From contig NZ_CP100604.1 in assembly GCF_031202265.1 (NCBI RefSeq), forward strand, positions 6,864,501 to 6,928,500: a stretch of 64,000 nt of DNA. Direction: 5' to 3'. Below the pieces are notes generated by a model, which was given only the letters and a program-made list of their open reading frames with translations, searched no databases and had not been told where the DNA came from. The DNA comes from Bradyrhizobium sp. Ash2021 (GTDB taxonomy: Bacteria > Pseudomonadota > Alphaproteobacteria > Rhizobiales > Xanthobacteraceae). This document shows, piece after piece, positions 15,149 to 23,335 of the stretch (positions are counted from its first letter, which is position 1; each line of letters opens with the position of its first letter). The position numbers were made by a program, and so were the translations under genes.

Positions 15149-15277
15149 CTATTCGCCAGCGAGGTGCATCGGCGCGGCGTGGAAAATTCCCTCGCCCGAG
15201 ACCTGGGAAGCGATCAGGAATGCCGCCATGACGGCCGGGACGCTGATGAATCTCAGGAATTGATCAATCGAAAGCAT
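15149..15277 (-). CDS. 42-residue protein with hydrophobic N-terminal segment
   Basis: The frame MLSIDQFLRFISVPAVMAAF then LIASQVSGEGIFHAAPMHLAGE ends at 15149. It has one hydrophobic segment (about residues 8-24) and a short polar tail with two histidines. GGGGA sits about 8 bp before the ATG. It lies 33 bp after a second short hydrophobic frame of the same orientation, suggesting a two-peptide transcript. Not recognised as any family. Confidence 0.42.
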   Translation of the reverse strand: MLSIDQFLRFISVPAVMAAFLIASQVSGEGIFHAAPMHLAGE

Positions 15278-15310
15278 TGCTGTCGTCCCCAAGGCGCTTC
15301 AGAGGCGAAT

Positions 15311-15421
15311 TTAATTCGTCCCTTGCGTCATCTGCTGATCGCCCAAGAAAAGCTGGTCGGTATAGGCCGCCCCGGAAATCGTAAGCAGCGCGAGAAGCGA
15401 AATGACGGCCAGCATTTTCAT
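15311..15421 (-). CDS. 36-residue putative exported peptide
   Basis: MKMLAVISLLALLTISGAAY reads as a signal peptide; the remaining TDQLFLGDQQMTQGTN would be a mature peptide of about 16 residues. The ribosome site is weak. It shares orientation with, and lies just upstream of, the 42-residue frame at 15149. Support is the signal-peptide pattern only. Confidence 0.4.
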   Translation of the reverse strand: MKMLAVISLLALLTISGAAYTDQLFLGDQQMTQGTN

Positions 15422-15527
15422 GAGGCCAGCGTCGGGTTCGATTGCGGCCAAAAAGGCCTGAGCTTGGCGCATTTTCCGGACCAACACAGGGGAACTTCGT
15501 GGCCGCGGGCGCGGCGCCCCCTACCGT

Positions 15528-16547
15528 TCAGCCGCCCGAAAAGCGATTTCGGTACTCTGTGGGCGATACGCCGAGGTGCCGCAGGAACGCCCGCCGCATG
15601 CGCTCGTCGTCGCCGAAGCCGGCGCGTTTGGCCACCTCCACCACACCGCCGATTTGCCTGCTTTCCAGCAACAACCGCGCAGTTTCGACACGCAACGCCT
15701 CGACGCCGCTCGCCGGCGTCATGCCGGTACGGCTGGCGTAAGTGCGGGCGAAGGTCCGGGGCGTCATCCCGGCCTTTTCAGCGAGCGTCTCGACCTTGAG
15801 ATCGCTTGCGATGTTTTCGATGATCCAGGCGTGCAGTGCACTAAAACGCCCTTCGACGTCGGAGGCCTGCGCCGCGAGCACGGTAGAAAACTGGCTCTGA
15901 CCGCCAGGCCGCTTCAGAAAAACCACCAGTCTGCGCGCGACGTCGAGCGCGGTGGTATGGCCGAAATCCTCCTCGATCATGGCCAGCGCCAGGTCGATGC
16001 CGGCGCTGACACCGGCCGATGACCAGACCCGTCCGTCCTTGACGAAGATCGCATTCGGCTCGACGCGGATGTTGGGGAAGCTGTCCTGCAGTCTCGGGCA
16101 ATAGCGCCAATGGGTCGCGGCGCGCTTTCCATCCAGCACGCCGGTCCAGGCCAGCGCGAAAGCCCCGAGGCATACCGAGGCGACGCGGCGTGCCTTGGGC
16201 AGCGTCTGCGCAATCCACTTCATCAACTGGGCGTCTTTGCGCATTTCCCAGATGCCGGGGCCGCCCGGGATCACCAGCGTATCGACCTGGTGCGGCCGGA
16301 CGCTGTCGATCGGCGCGGTGTCCACCATCATGCCGACGTCTGTCGGCACCAGCCCGCCCGAGGTCGAGAGATATGACAGCGAATAGCCGGGGCCGGGTAG
16401 TTCGATCGCCTGCAACTCGGCGAACACCTGCGCCGGCCCGGAGATATCGAGCAGGGTTACTCCGGGGAAGGCGACGATCGCGATGCACCGCGTCAGCGTT
16501 TCTTCGCGCGGGTCGGGACGGCGGGATTTGGCAGATTTCGAGGGCAT
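15528..16547 (-). CDS. GlxA family transcriptional regulator (DJ-1/PfpI domain plus AraC HTH)
   Basis: The 339-residue product has an N-terminal DJ-1/PfpI-like domain (IAIVAFPGVTLLDISGPAQV at about 21-40, DTLVIPGGPGIWEM, and a nucleophile-elbow-like VASVCLGAFALA with cysteine) and a C-terminal AraC-type double HTH (LAEKAGMTPRTFARTYASRT, ARLLLESRQIGGVVEVAKRA, FLRHLGVSPTEYRNRF). The start at 16547 follows AAAGGA. It is divergent from the cluster at 16611-19714, with about 60 bp between the starts, so it most likely regulates that cluster. The ligand is unknown. Confidence 0.85.
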   Translation of the reverse strand: MPSKSAKSRRPDPREETLTRCIAIVAFPGVTLLDISGPAQVFAELQAIELPGPGYSLSYLSTSGGLVPTDVGMMVDTAPIDSVRPHQVDTLVIPGGPGIWEMRKDAQLMKWIAQTLPKARRVASVCLGAFALAWTGVLDGKRAATHWRYCPRLQDSFPNIRVEPNAIFVKDGRVWSSAGVSAGIDLALAMIEEDFGHTTALDVARRLVVFLKRPGGQSQFSTVLAAQASDVEGRFSALHAWIIENIASDLKVETLAEKAGMTPRTFARTYASRTGMTPASGVEALRVETARLLLESRQIGGVVEVAKRAGFGDDERMRRAFLRHLGVSPTEYRNRFSGG

Positions 16548-16610
16548 ATTGTCCTTTAAGCCATTCGAGCCTCGCCTGTATAGCTCACGATGGGTAACTG
16601 GAGTTCGGCC

Positions 16611-17324
16611 ATGTTGCGGAATCTGGGCAGCCAATGTCGGGCGATCACCTCGCCCTGGACGGATTGCGCAGTCTACAGTTTCCCTGACGCGTCACGCATC
16701 GCCGCCTCCGACCGGCAGCCGCTGATGGACGCCATGAACGGCATCATCGCCGTCAATTGGAAGGCGACGGAGCCGCACTGGACCGCAGCCTCCTCCCCAT
16801 TCGACAGCAAGTACAGCCTCATACTGGTCTACGACGGCTCCGGCCTGGTGGCGTTTTCAGTCTATCGCGTGCTGCAGATTTCGGGCGGGCTTGCGGTCTA
16901 CCGCAGCGGTACGGAGGTGCTTCCCGCCCACCAGGGCCGCGGCTTTTACGGTTTCTTTACCTCCGAAGTGCTGAAATGCTCCGGAGCCGCCCAGAAAGGC
17001 GACTGTAGCGTGCTCTACGGATGGCGGACACGAAATCCCATCGTATGGGCGGCTAACGCCAAGATCTGCGAAAAGGTGACACCCTCGCTGCTTGGCGACG
17101 CGCAGGATCCCGCATTGCAAGCGGCCTGCGTCGAATTGTGCTCGTCGCTTTATCCGGGCAAGCCACTCGAAGTGCCCGGCATGATCATGCGGGGCGCCTA
17201 TGGCCATATCGAGCATCATCGGCAGACCTACTATGGCACGGCGTCGCTGGTCGATGCCGCGATGTCCCGCATGATTCCAAATTCAGCGGATGCCCTGTTC
17301 TCGGTCGGCTATGCGAGGGTGTGA
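16611..17324 (+). CDS. Putative acetyltransferase-like protein of the YqcI/YcgG cluster
   Basis: The 237-residue product shows a GNAT-like core in its middle: strands YSLILVYDGSGLVAFSVYR, then VYRSGTEVLPAHQGRGFYGF, where QGRGFYG fits the acetyl-CoA loop Q/R-x-x-G-x-G/A, and a later GWRTRNPIVWAANAKI helix. The C-terminal 70 residues (from CVELCSSLYPGKPLEV) match nothing I know. The start at 16611 follows GGAG; an ATG at 16590 is the alternative. The stop overlaps the next start (TGATG), so it is coupled to the MFS gene. The fold assignment is tentative; it may transfer an acyl group onto the cluster product. Confidence 0.55.
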   Translation: MLRNLGSQCRAITSPWTDCAVYSFPDASRIAASDRQPLMDAMNGIIAVNWKATEPHWTAASSPFDSKYSLILVYDGSGLVAFSVYRVLQISGGLAVYRSGTEVLPAHQGRGFYGFFTSEVLKCSGAAQKGDCSVLYGWRTRNPIVWAANAKICEKVTPSLLGDAQDPALQAACVELCSSLYPGKPLEVPGMIMRGAYGHIEHHRQTYYGTASLVDAAMSRMIPNSADALFSVGYARV

Positions 17325-18616
17325 TGTCGATGCTTGGACAACAAGCCGTGTTCGCTCCGACCTCCCGGTTCGCTGATCGTGCCTATCTGGCCTGGGGGAC
17401 GGTGGCCACCGCTTACGCGATCGCATTCCTGCAACGGGTATCGCCGCAATCGGTCAGCCTCAACTTCATGCACGACTTCAGCACCGACGCCGCGGGCGTC
17501 GCGATGCTCGCCTCCAGTTATTTCTGGGGCTACACCTTGATGCAGATTCCGGCGGGCCTTCTGGTCGACCGCTATGGCGTCAAGCGGGTGGTGCTGTGCA
17601 GCATGGCGGCATCTTCGCTGGGGAGTGCCGCATTTGCGCTGGCGCCGAACCTGCTGGACGTTTTTGCGGCCCGCCTCATCGTCGCCTGCGGAGACGCGCT
17701 CGTCTTCACCGCGCTGTTGAAGCTTGTCGCACTGAGCTTCACCGACGAGCGGTTCGGGGTTATGTCTGGCATCTCGCAGGTGTCGGGCTACGTCGGCGGC
17801 GTCCTCGCGACAACGCCGCTCGCGGCGGCGGTGACGGGTTTTGGCTGGCGCGCCTGTTTCCTGTTCATCGCCGGCGTTGGTCTGGCCAACCTTGCTTTCG
17901 CCAAGGTCACGCTGAAACCTGATCCGGCGCCGCGCAGCAACAAGACGCTGAAAAGCGTTGTCGTCGCTGCCCGGCAATCCCTGTCGCATATCGCGAACTG
18001 GGGCTGCGCCATGACCTTTGCGTCCCACTTCGCGGTTGTGACGACGTTGTCCGGCGTCTGGGGCATTCCGATGGTGGCGCATTTCTTCAATATCTCTCCG
18101 ACGGCGGCAGGAACTCCCCTGCTCGCCTTCATGATCGGCAATGCGGTCGGCTCGATCTTTCTTGGCCACGCCGCCGACCGTGCGGCGGCTGCACTCGACG
18201 GCGCGCTGATCCGCATCTGTTCGCTGCGGATGATCCTGATTGCGATGCTGCTGCCACCGGTCGCGCATGCGTTCGGCCTCGTCTATGTCACCATCGTGTT
18301 CACCGCACTCGGGCTTGTCGCCGGCGGGACGGTACCGCTCGTGCTGAAATGCACCAAGAAGCTTTACACCGCGGACCTCATCGGCGTTGGCGCGTCGGTA
18401 AATACGACAGCGGCGGGAATTTTCGCAGGCATCTCGCAGCCTGTCATCGGGTTCGCCATGGTTGCCGCCAGCCGATTTGCTGCAACCGACGCAACCCAAG
18501 GTCCAGCGGCAATCGGCGACGCCGGCTATGGCATCCTGATCGGAATTCTGCTGCTGATGTCGCTGCCGGGTATCGCCGGACCGTTATTGATGAGAGGCAA
18601 ATTGATAATTCGTTAG
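17324..18616 (+). CDS. Major facilitator superfamily transporter
   Basis: The 430-residue product has about twelve membrane segments and the MFS loop 2-3 motif GLLVDRYGVKRVVL (about residues 81-94). The second half repeats the pattern with GHAADRAAAALDG. The first helix starts AWGTVATAYAIAFLQRVSPQ, typical of the nitrate/sugar-phosphate-like MFS branch. I chose the ATG at 17324, which shares a base with the preceding stop; the longer open frame upstream is a shadow of that gene. It would import the precursor or export the product of the cluster. Confidence 0.88.
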   Translation: MSMLGQQAVFAPTSRFADRAYLAWGTVATAYAIAFLQRVSPQSVSLNFMHDFSTDAAGVAMLASSYFWGYTLMQIPAGLLVDRYGVKRVVLCSMAASSLGSAAFALAPNLLDVFAARLIVACGDALVFTALLKLVALSFTDERFGVMSGISQVSGYVGGVLATTPLAAAVTGFGWRACFLFIAGVGLANLAFAKVTLKPDPAPRSNKTLKSVVVAARQSLSHIANWGCAMTFASHFAVVTTLSGVWGIPMVAHFFNISPTAAGTPLLAFMIGNAVGSIFLGHAADRAAAALDGALIRICSLRMILIAMLLPPVAHAFGLVYVTIVFTALGLVAGGTVPLVLKCTKKLYTADLIGVGASVNTTAAGIFAGISQPVIGFAMVAASRFAATDATQGPAAIGDAGYGILIGILLLMSLPGIAGPLLMRGKLIIR

Positions 18617-18641
18617 TCACGTTAAACTTACAGGGGGCATT

Positions 18642-19397
18642 ATGGAGCGCTTGTTTTTAAGAAAAGGGGACGTTGCTTCGACGTATCCAGTGAGCAGCTG
18701 GCAATGCGTGATGTTCTCTGAATTCGAAGCGCAGATGAGCAGCGAGGCGCGGCCCTTTCCCTGTGTTTTCGGCGTTGCCGGCCATCGCCAGGACCAGTTG
18801 CGCTATTTGTTCCTTGACCCCTATGACGTCGAAGTGCTCGGCGTTCAACTCGCGCAATATGTTTCCGAATCCAGATCATATGGACCCAACACATCGCTGA
18901 TCGTGTTTACAAGGCCACGCCCGGTGCAGACGCTCGACGCCTATTATCGCAAGATGTGGCTGACGCTCGACCAGCTGGCGCGACTCGACAAGAGCCCGTG
19001 GCCCGAGGAGATTCCCGAACAGATCGATCATCCGATGTGGGAGTTCTCGTTCGCAGGGGAGCCGATCTTCGTCGTCTGCACGACGCCCGCACATGTGATG
19101 CGGCAGAGCCGCCGATCAAGCGCTTTCATGCTTACCTTCCAGCCACGATGGGTGTTTGAGAAGATTCTTGGAACCGAGAAGGCTGCCAATGCCGCGTTCG
19201 CGGAAGTGCGCAAACGGCTAATTCCCTACGACAGCGCGAGTCCCTCGCCGCACCTCGGACGTTACGGCGCGACCGACGGACGCGAGTACCAGCAATACTT
19301 CCTGCATGACGACAATCAGGTGGCGGGCGGCTGTCCTTTTGCCAAGCTCGCACAAACGAAGACGGCTCACATCGAAAACAAGGAGCAAGCGGCATGA
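18642..19397 (+). CDS. YqcI/YcgG family protein, putative heme-dependent N-oxygenase
   Basis: The 251-residue product carries family landmarks of YqcI/YcgG (PF08892): FPCVFGVAGHRQDQLRY near residue 38, a central WPEEIPEQIDHPMWEFSFAG, PIFVVCTTPAHVMRQSRR, and a C-terminal REYQQYFLHDD followed by GGCPFAKL. From memory, members such as GntA of guanitoxin biosynthesis are heme-dependent N-hydroxylases of amine or guanidine substrates, so this may N-hydroxylate an amino-acid-derived amine. AGGGGG precedes the ATG; the stop overlaps the cupin start by 4 bp. The exact substrate is not readable. Family assignment is good, function is inferred. Confidence 0.8.
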   Translation: MERLFLRKGDVASTYPVSSWQCVMFSEFEAQMSSEARPFPCVFGVAGHRQDQLRYLFLDPYDVEVLGVQLAQYVSESRSYGPNTSLIVFTRPRPVQTLDAYYRKMWLTLDQLARLDKSPWPEEIPEQIDHPMWEFSFAGEPIFVVCTTPAHVMRQSRRSSAFMLTFQPRWVFEKILGTEKAANAAFAEVRKRLIPYDSASPSPHLGRYGATDGREYQQYFLHDDNQVAGGCPFAKLAQTKTAHIENKEQAA

Positions 19398-19714
19398 CCC
19401 AGATCATCGAAGGTCACAAGACCGAATTTGCCATCGATCCCGCAATCCTGAACCTGCTCCCGGAGCAGGGCAGTATCGAATTGCAGCACGACGCTGCGGG
19501 CAAGGTACACCGCTTCCACACCCATCCCGTGGACGAGATCCTGGTGATCATCAGCGGCAGGCTGAACTTCATGTGGGACGGCGGCCAGCGCATCGTCGGC
19601 GCCGGCGACACCATCCTGCTGCCCGCCGGTACGCTTCACCAATCCGAAGCGCTGGAGGGCGGCGCGGTCTATGCGATCGCGACGCGCCCGCCCGCCAATC
19701 CAATCAGCAACTGA
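19394..19714 (+). CDS. Small single-domain cupin
   Basis: The 106-residue product has cupin motif 1 as HRFHTHPVDEILVIISGRL (two histidines and a glutamate as metal ligands, about residues 38-56) and motif 2 as GDTILLPAGTLHQSEAL (third histidine). It starts inside the ATGA overlap with the YqcI/YcgG gene. Such stand-alone cupins act as metal-dependent isomerases, oxygenases or sensors. Strict coupling to a putative N-oxygenase suggests it processes or binds the N-oxidised product. No signal peptide is seen. Confidence 0.82.
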   Translation: MTQIIEGHKTEFAIDPAILNLLPEQGSIELQHDAAGKVHRFHTHPVDEILVIISGRLNFMWDGGQRIVGAGDTILLPAGTLHQSEALEGGAVYAIATRPPANPISN

Positions 19715-19745
19715 AACGAGGACGCTTAAGAGGCAAACGATGTTT

Positions 19746-19931
19746 TCAAGACAATGAGGGATCGCTCGGCGACGGGTCAGTCGCCAAACGTTCGACCAGT
19801 TCAATGATTTCGGAACGCTGGTCGGGCGCAAGTTTGAGGAAAGCCTTCAACAGCCGCAGGCTTTCCACGGTTTCGCTCGATGGAGCTCCGAGTTTCTTCT
19901 GCAGCTCTGCAACATATGTGGGATTTTTCAT
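19746..19931 (-). CDS. Conserved small helical protein
   Basis: The 61-residue product MKNPTYVAELQKKLGAPSSE... continues TVESLRLLKAFLKLAPDQRS, a compact all-helical pattern. The start at 19931 follows AAGGTG. I recall similar proteins in Bradyrhizobium without known function. It converges on the cupin gene. Its start lies only 25 bp from the divergent gene at 19957, so the two leaders must overlap. Confidence 0.55.
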   Translation of the reverse strand: MKNPTYVAELQKKLGAPSSETVESLRLLKAFLKLAPDQRSEIIELVERLATDPSPSDPSLS

Positions 19932-19956
19932 CTCGCACCTTAGGTGAGGAACAGGA

Positions 19957-20142
19957 ATGGCATACCCAGGTAAACGTGAGGGCTTGGCCCAGAGAGTCGA
20001 TACCGCAGCGCAGGAGGCCGAACGTCTCGGCCTGACGACAGCTACCTTGATACTTCGTATGGCTCGCCTCGAGATTGACCGGGCGGAACCCGACGAAGTT
20101 GAAAGTATGCCAAGGAACAACCTGCGCAGCAAGCCGAACTGA
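19957..20142 (+). CDS. Small helical protein, function unknown
   Basis: The 61-residue product MAYPGKREGLAQRVDTAAQE then AERLGLTTATLILRMARLEI is predicted helical, with an acidic middle and a basic tail. A purine-rich GAGGAACAGGA precedes the ATG. It is head-to-head with the gene ending at 19746. No domain is recognised. Confidence 0.48.
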   Translation: MAYPGKREGLAQRVDTAAQEAERLGLTTATLILRMARLEIDRAEPDEVESMPRNNLRSKPN

Positions 20143-20407
20143 ACGGCCGAAACGGCCCGATTTGGCTCTCTGAACAACGGTTTGCGGTATTAGCGTAACA
20201 TCCCGGGATGGTCTGAAAGGCCCATACCCGGCGGTGTGCGTCCGCTATCGGGCGGGTGTTCGCAATTGCAGGGAGGTCGGCGCGATCGTTTCCCGCAAGG
20301 CGCGGCCCGTTGACAGGCTCGGGGATCACCGGCGAATGGCGCGGAAGCTTCCATCGGAAGGATGGCGACGGATTGCGCTTGCGCTAGTCAACCCAGCCAG
20401 CCTCCCG

Positions 20408-21670
20408 TCAACCGGTATTCCCGCTCTTTCCGAATGCACCCGCCTCGGCCAACGCCGCAATCCGGCGGTCATCGTAACCGAGCGTCTTGCGCAGCACGTC
20501 TTTCGTATGCTCGCCGAGTAGTGGCGCTGCAATGGGATCGATAGTGGGCGTCAAGCTCATATTGAGCGGCGTCTCGATGTTGGGAACGGCGCCCGCGGTC
20601 GGATGCGGGATCTGGCTGAGGCGATGACGATCGCGCACCTCCGGCGCGTTGAAGCCCTCCTCAACGGTGCGCAGATAGCCAACCGGTATGTTGGCCTTCT
20701 TCATCTTCGCCATCCAGTTCTCGAGCTTGTCGCCGGCAAGGACCCCGGCAATGATGGCTCGCAACTTTTCCCTGTTGGCCGTCCGGTTCTTCCGGTGAGC
20801 AAATTCGGGATCGGTGACGAGATCGGGCCGTGCCAGCACCTCGGTGACCAGCCGGCGATACAACCGGTCGTTGGCGCAAGCCATGTAGAGGGGTCCGTCG
20901 GACGCCTGATAGACGCCGACGGTGGGCGAGCCGTTAGGCGAGTTGCCAAAGCGGCCCGGGTTCGCGCCGCTGATCAGATAGGCCATGCCATAGAAGCCGG
21001 TCATCGCCACGGCGATGTCGATCAGCGCGACCTCGACGTGCTGGCCGCGGCCGAGCCGGTCGCGGGCCAGTAGCGCAAGCAGGATGGCGTTGCAGGCCGA
21101 CATTCCCGTCGCCATGTCGACGATCGGCGGGCCGGTCCGCACCGGCTCCCCGTCGGGAAAACCATTCAGCGACATGAAGCCGCTTTCAGCCTGTGTGACC
21201 GGATCGAACCCTGGACGCAGGGCGTATGCGCCCTTACGGCCATAGGCCGAGATCGAGCAATACACGAGGCGCGGATTGGTCGGCGCGACCGTCGCATAGT
21301 CGAGGCCGAATTTCTTCATCACGCCGCCGGAGAAATTCTCCACCACAACATCGGCTTTCGCAATGAGCTCACGCGCGACCTCCAGCGCCGCCGGGTTGGT
21401 GAAGTCCAGCGCAATGCCGCGCTTGTTGCGATTGAGACTGAGATAAGCCGCGCTCTCGCCGCCGATTTCGGCATGTTCGTAGGCGCGTGTGTCGTCGCCA
21501 CCGTCCGGGTTTTCGATCTTGATGACCTCGGCGCCGAAATCCGCGAGCGTTTGCGTGCATGCGGGACCAGCAACGACGCGGGTGAAATCCACGACCAGCA
21601 GACCATCGAGGGCAGTCGGTTCGCCCTTTGCGCGCGGCGTGCGCTCCGGCAATTGCGGTCTGGCAGTCAT
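20408..21670 (-). CDS. CoA-transferase family III (CaiB/BaiF)
   Basis: The 420-residue product has the class III CoA-transferase pattern: LLVVDFTRVVAGPACTQTLA, FGAEVIKIENPDGGDDTR, LSLNRNKRGIALDF, VVVENFSGGVMKKFGL, and the catalytic aspartate in RPGFDPVTQAESGFMS (about residue 170). It moves CoA from a donor thioester to a carboxylic acid. It stands alone, with no acyl-CoA enzymes beside it, so substrate clues are missing. It is distinct from the second family III gene at 44041-45258. Confidence 0.88.
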   Translation of the reverse strand: MTARPQLPERTPRAKGEPTALDGLLVVDFTRVVAGPACTQTLADFGAEVIKIENPDGGDDTRAYEHAEIGGESAAYLSLNRNKRGIALDFTNPAALEVARELIAKADVVVENFSGGVMKKFGLDYATVAPTNPRLVYCSISAYGRKGAYALRPGFDPVTQAESGFMSLNGFPDGEPVRTGPPIVDMATGMSACNAILLALLARDRLGRGQHVEVALIDIAVAMTGFYGMAYLISGANPGRFGNSPNGSPTVGVYQASDGPLYMACANDRLYRRLVTEVLARPDLVTDPEFAHRKNRTANREKLRAIIAGVLAGDKLENWMAKMKKANIPVGYLRTVEEGFNAPEVRDRHRLSQIPHPTAGAVPNIETPLNMSLTPTIDPIAAPLLGEHTKDVLRKTLGYDDRRIAALAEAGAFGKSGNTG

Positions 21671-21983
21671 GTCAGGCGCTTCCCTTGGTTATTTTGTCAG
21701 GCGGAACTGATCGCCCTTGCCGCAAAATGCGGCTTCGGAAGCCTTTTACCGGAACCCTGCAGGTAACGCCAAACCCGGATTTTGCAGGGCCGGAGCTGCC
21801 GCTGACATAGCTCTTCCCTCCGGGAGCTGGCGCGGAGGCCTGGTTCTCGGGCACTTCGAAGGCTCAGTCCCACAAGACCGCCGCCCGATCCTGGTCCTAC
21901 CCAGAGATCGAGCGGCGGAGATTGATCGGTCAGCCCGTGGCGAATGGTCTTGGCTGCGTTGTTGTTGTCGGAAACTGATTTCC
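21671..21983. other. Gene-free 313-bp intergenic stretch
   Basis: It lies between the CoA-transferase start and the GFA gene stop. It should hold the promoter of the CoA-transferase. A 60-codon minus-strand frame ends just before that gene but shows no family pattern and no ribosome site, so I leave it out. Confidence 0.4.
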
Positions 21984-22406
21984 CTACTCGGCGATCATTT
22001 CACCTGAGCCACCCAACTCCGCGGGAAAGTCTTTCAGCTTGGGCAGACCGTCCCGCATCGGGAGCATCGTCTCGGCATAATTGACGTGAACGCCGGGCGT
22101 GAAGGCAAGCGTCGGAATTGTCGTGGCGAAGACGTCAACGAGTCCGAGCGTCGGATGATTGGTCATCAAATGCCCACCGCATTTTGTGCAATATTTGCGC
22201 TGGCTCATCGCTGTCTTCTCGAACGTCGCGACGTGGTGCGAGCCCGAGGTGATCCGCACCGCCTCCGGCTTCCACAAGGCGAAGGCGTTGACCGGTCCGC
22301 CCGACCACGAACGGCAGGAGCCGCAATGGCAGTAACCCATGCCTTCCGGCGCTCCCGTGACCTGCACTTCGACCGCGCCGCAAAAGCAAGTTCCAGTATG
22401 TTTCAT
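21984..22406 (-). CDS. GFA (glutathione-dependent formaldehyde-activating-like) family protein
   Basis: The 140-residue product carries the GFA/CENP-V zinc pattern: GTCFCGAVEVQV (CxC), GYCHCGSCRSWSG (CxCxxC) and KYCTKCGGHLMT (CxxC). It ends LKDFPAELGGSGE. The fold binds structural and catalytic zinc; most members have no proven activity, and the formaldehyde role rests on few cases. The ATG at 22406 is preferred over an upstream TTG. It follows the MddA-like gene by 33 bp and is probably co-transcribed, which fits one-carbon or thiol chemistry. Confidence 0.85.
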   Translation of the reverse strand: MKHTGTCFCGAVEVQVTGAPEGMGYCHCGSCRSWSGGPVNAFALWKPEAVRITSGSHHVATFEKTAMSQRKYCTKCGGHLMTNHPTLGLVDVFATTIPTLAFTPGVHVNYAETMLPMRDGLPKLKDFPAELGGSGEMIAE

Positions 22407-22439
22407 GGTATATGTCTCCAACAGACAATTAGGGATTGG

Positions 22440-23216
22440 TCAGATCGTCCTGCGCCAGGGCACCAGCATCGATACCTGCTGTCTGTAGCGGCGATATTCG
22501 TCGCCGAACATGTCGACGAGATCGCGCTCTTCCAGCAGAATGCCGACGAAGATGTAGGCCGTCGTCACCGCCGCGAACAGCAGGTGCCCGGTGCTCATGG
22601 TCGGCGCGGCCCAGAACGCGATGATGAAGCCGAGATAAATCGGGTGCCGCACAAAATTGTAGAAAAGCGGCGTCCGGAAGATCGGCACGGGCGTTTTCCG
22701 GCCAACGAGATTATTGGCAACCTGATGTAATCCGAACAGCTCGAAATGATTGATCAGGAAGGTGCTGGTGAACACGATCACCCAGCCGAGGAATGACAAT
22801 CCAGTGAGCGCCGTGGCAATTGCGGGCTCTTCGACGTGCCAGACGACGGCCGGCAGCGGACGCCACTGCCAGAACAGCAAAAGCAGCGTCAGGCTGGCGA
22901 GAAGCACATAAGTGCTGCGCTCTACGGATTTGGGAATAAATCGCGTCCACCATTGTTTAAACTGTTTGCGCGCCATGACGCTGTGCTGAACGGCGAACAA
23001 CGACATGAGCGCGAGATTGACGGCGATCACCTCAAGAGCCGGCGATTCTGCGCCAGTATCGATGGTTTTCGGCACGACAAGCCCCTCCGCGAAGCCAATG
23101 GCATACAGAATCGTGACCAGAAATGTGATGTAGGACACAGCGCCGAACAGAAATGCAGTGAATCGTAGTATCCGATTTCCCGGCACGGCCGGGCTAATAA
23201 CTCGGGTTTCGGTCAT
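22440..23216 (-). CDS. mddA: Methanethiol S-methyltransferase (MddA-like), NnrU/isoprenylcysteine methyltransferase fold
   Basis: The 258-residue membrane protein has about six hydrophobic segments, an early FAVQHSVMARKQFKQWWTRF, and the SAM-binding C-terminal half FRTPLFYNFVRHPIYLGFII followed by EERDLVDMFGDEYRRYRQ, as in MddA. MddA methylates methanethiol to dimethyl sulfide, and Bradyrhizobium diazoefficiens MddA is among the characterised enzymes as I recall. Other NnrU-like methyltransferases share the fold, so the exact thiol is not certain. It is divergent from the CadC-like regulator at 23336. Confidence 0.72.
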   Translation of the reverse strand: MTETRVISPAVPGNRILRFTAFLFGAVSYITFLVTILYAIGFAEGLVVPKTIDTGAESPALEVIAVNLALMSLFAVQHSVMARKQFKQWWTRFIPKSVERSTYVLLASLTLLLLFWQWRPLPAVVWHVEEPAIATALTGLSFLGWVIVFTSTFLINHFELFGLHQVANNLVGRKTPVPIFRTPLFYNFVRHPIYLGFIIAFWAAPTMSTGHLLFAAVTTAYIFVGILLEERDLVDMFGDEYRRYRQQVSMLVPWRRTI

Positions 23217-23335
23217 AAAATTGACTCCGCCAGGGGCAATGGGATCGCAACCTCAATTTGTGCAGAATGCCTGAGACGCGCCGACAAGACTTTGCCCAGT
23301 GCTTGATCTCTCCCTGAGACCGACTTGATTGTTTC

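Noticed and set aside
17309..18499. A 396-codon minus-strand frame, very rich in R, H, D.
   Set aside because: It is antisense to the MFS transporter; the charged composition is what antisense of membrane helices gives.
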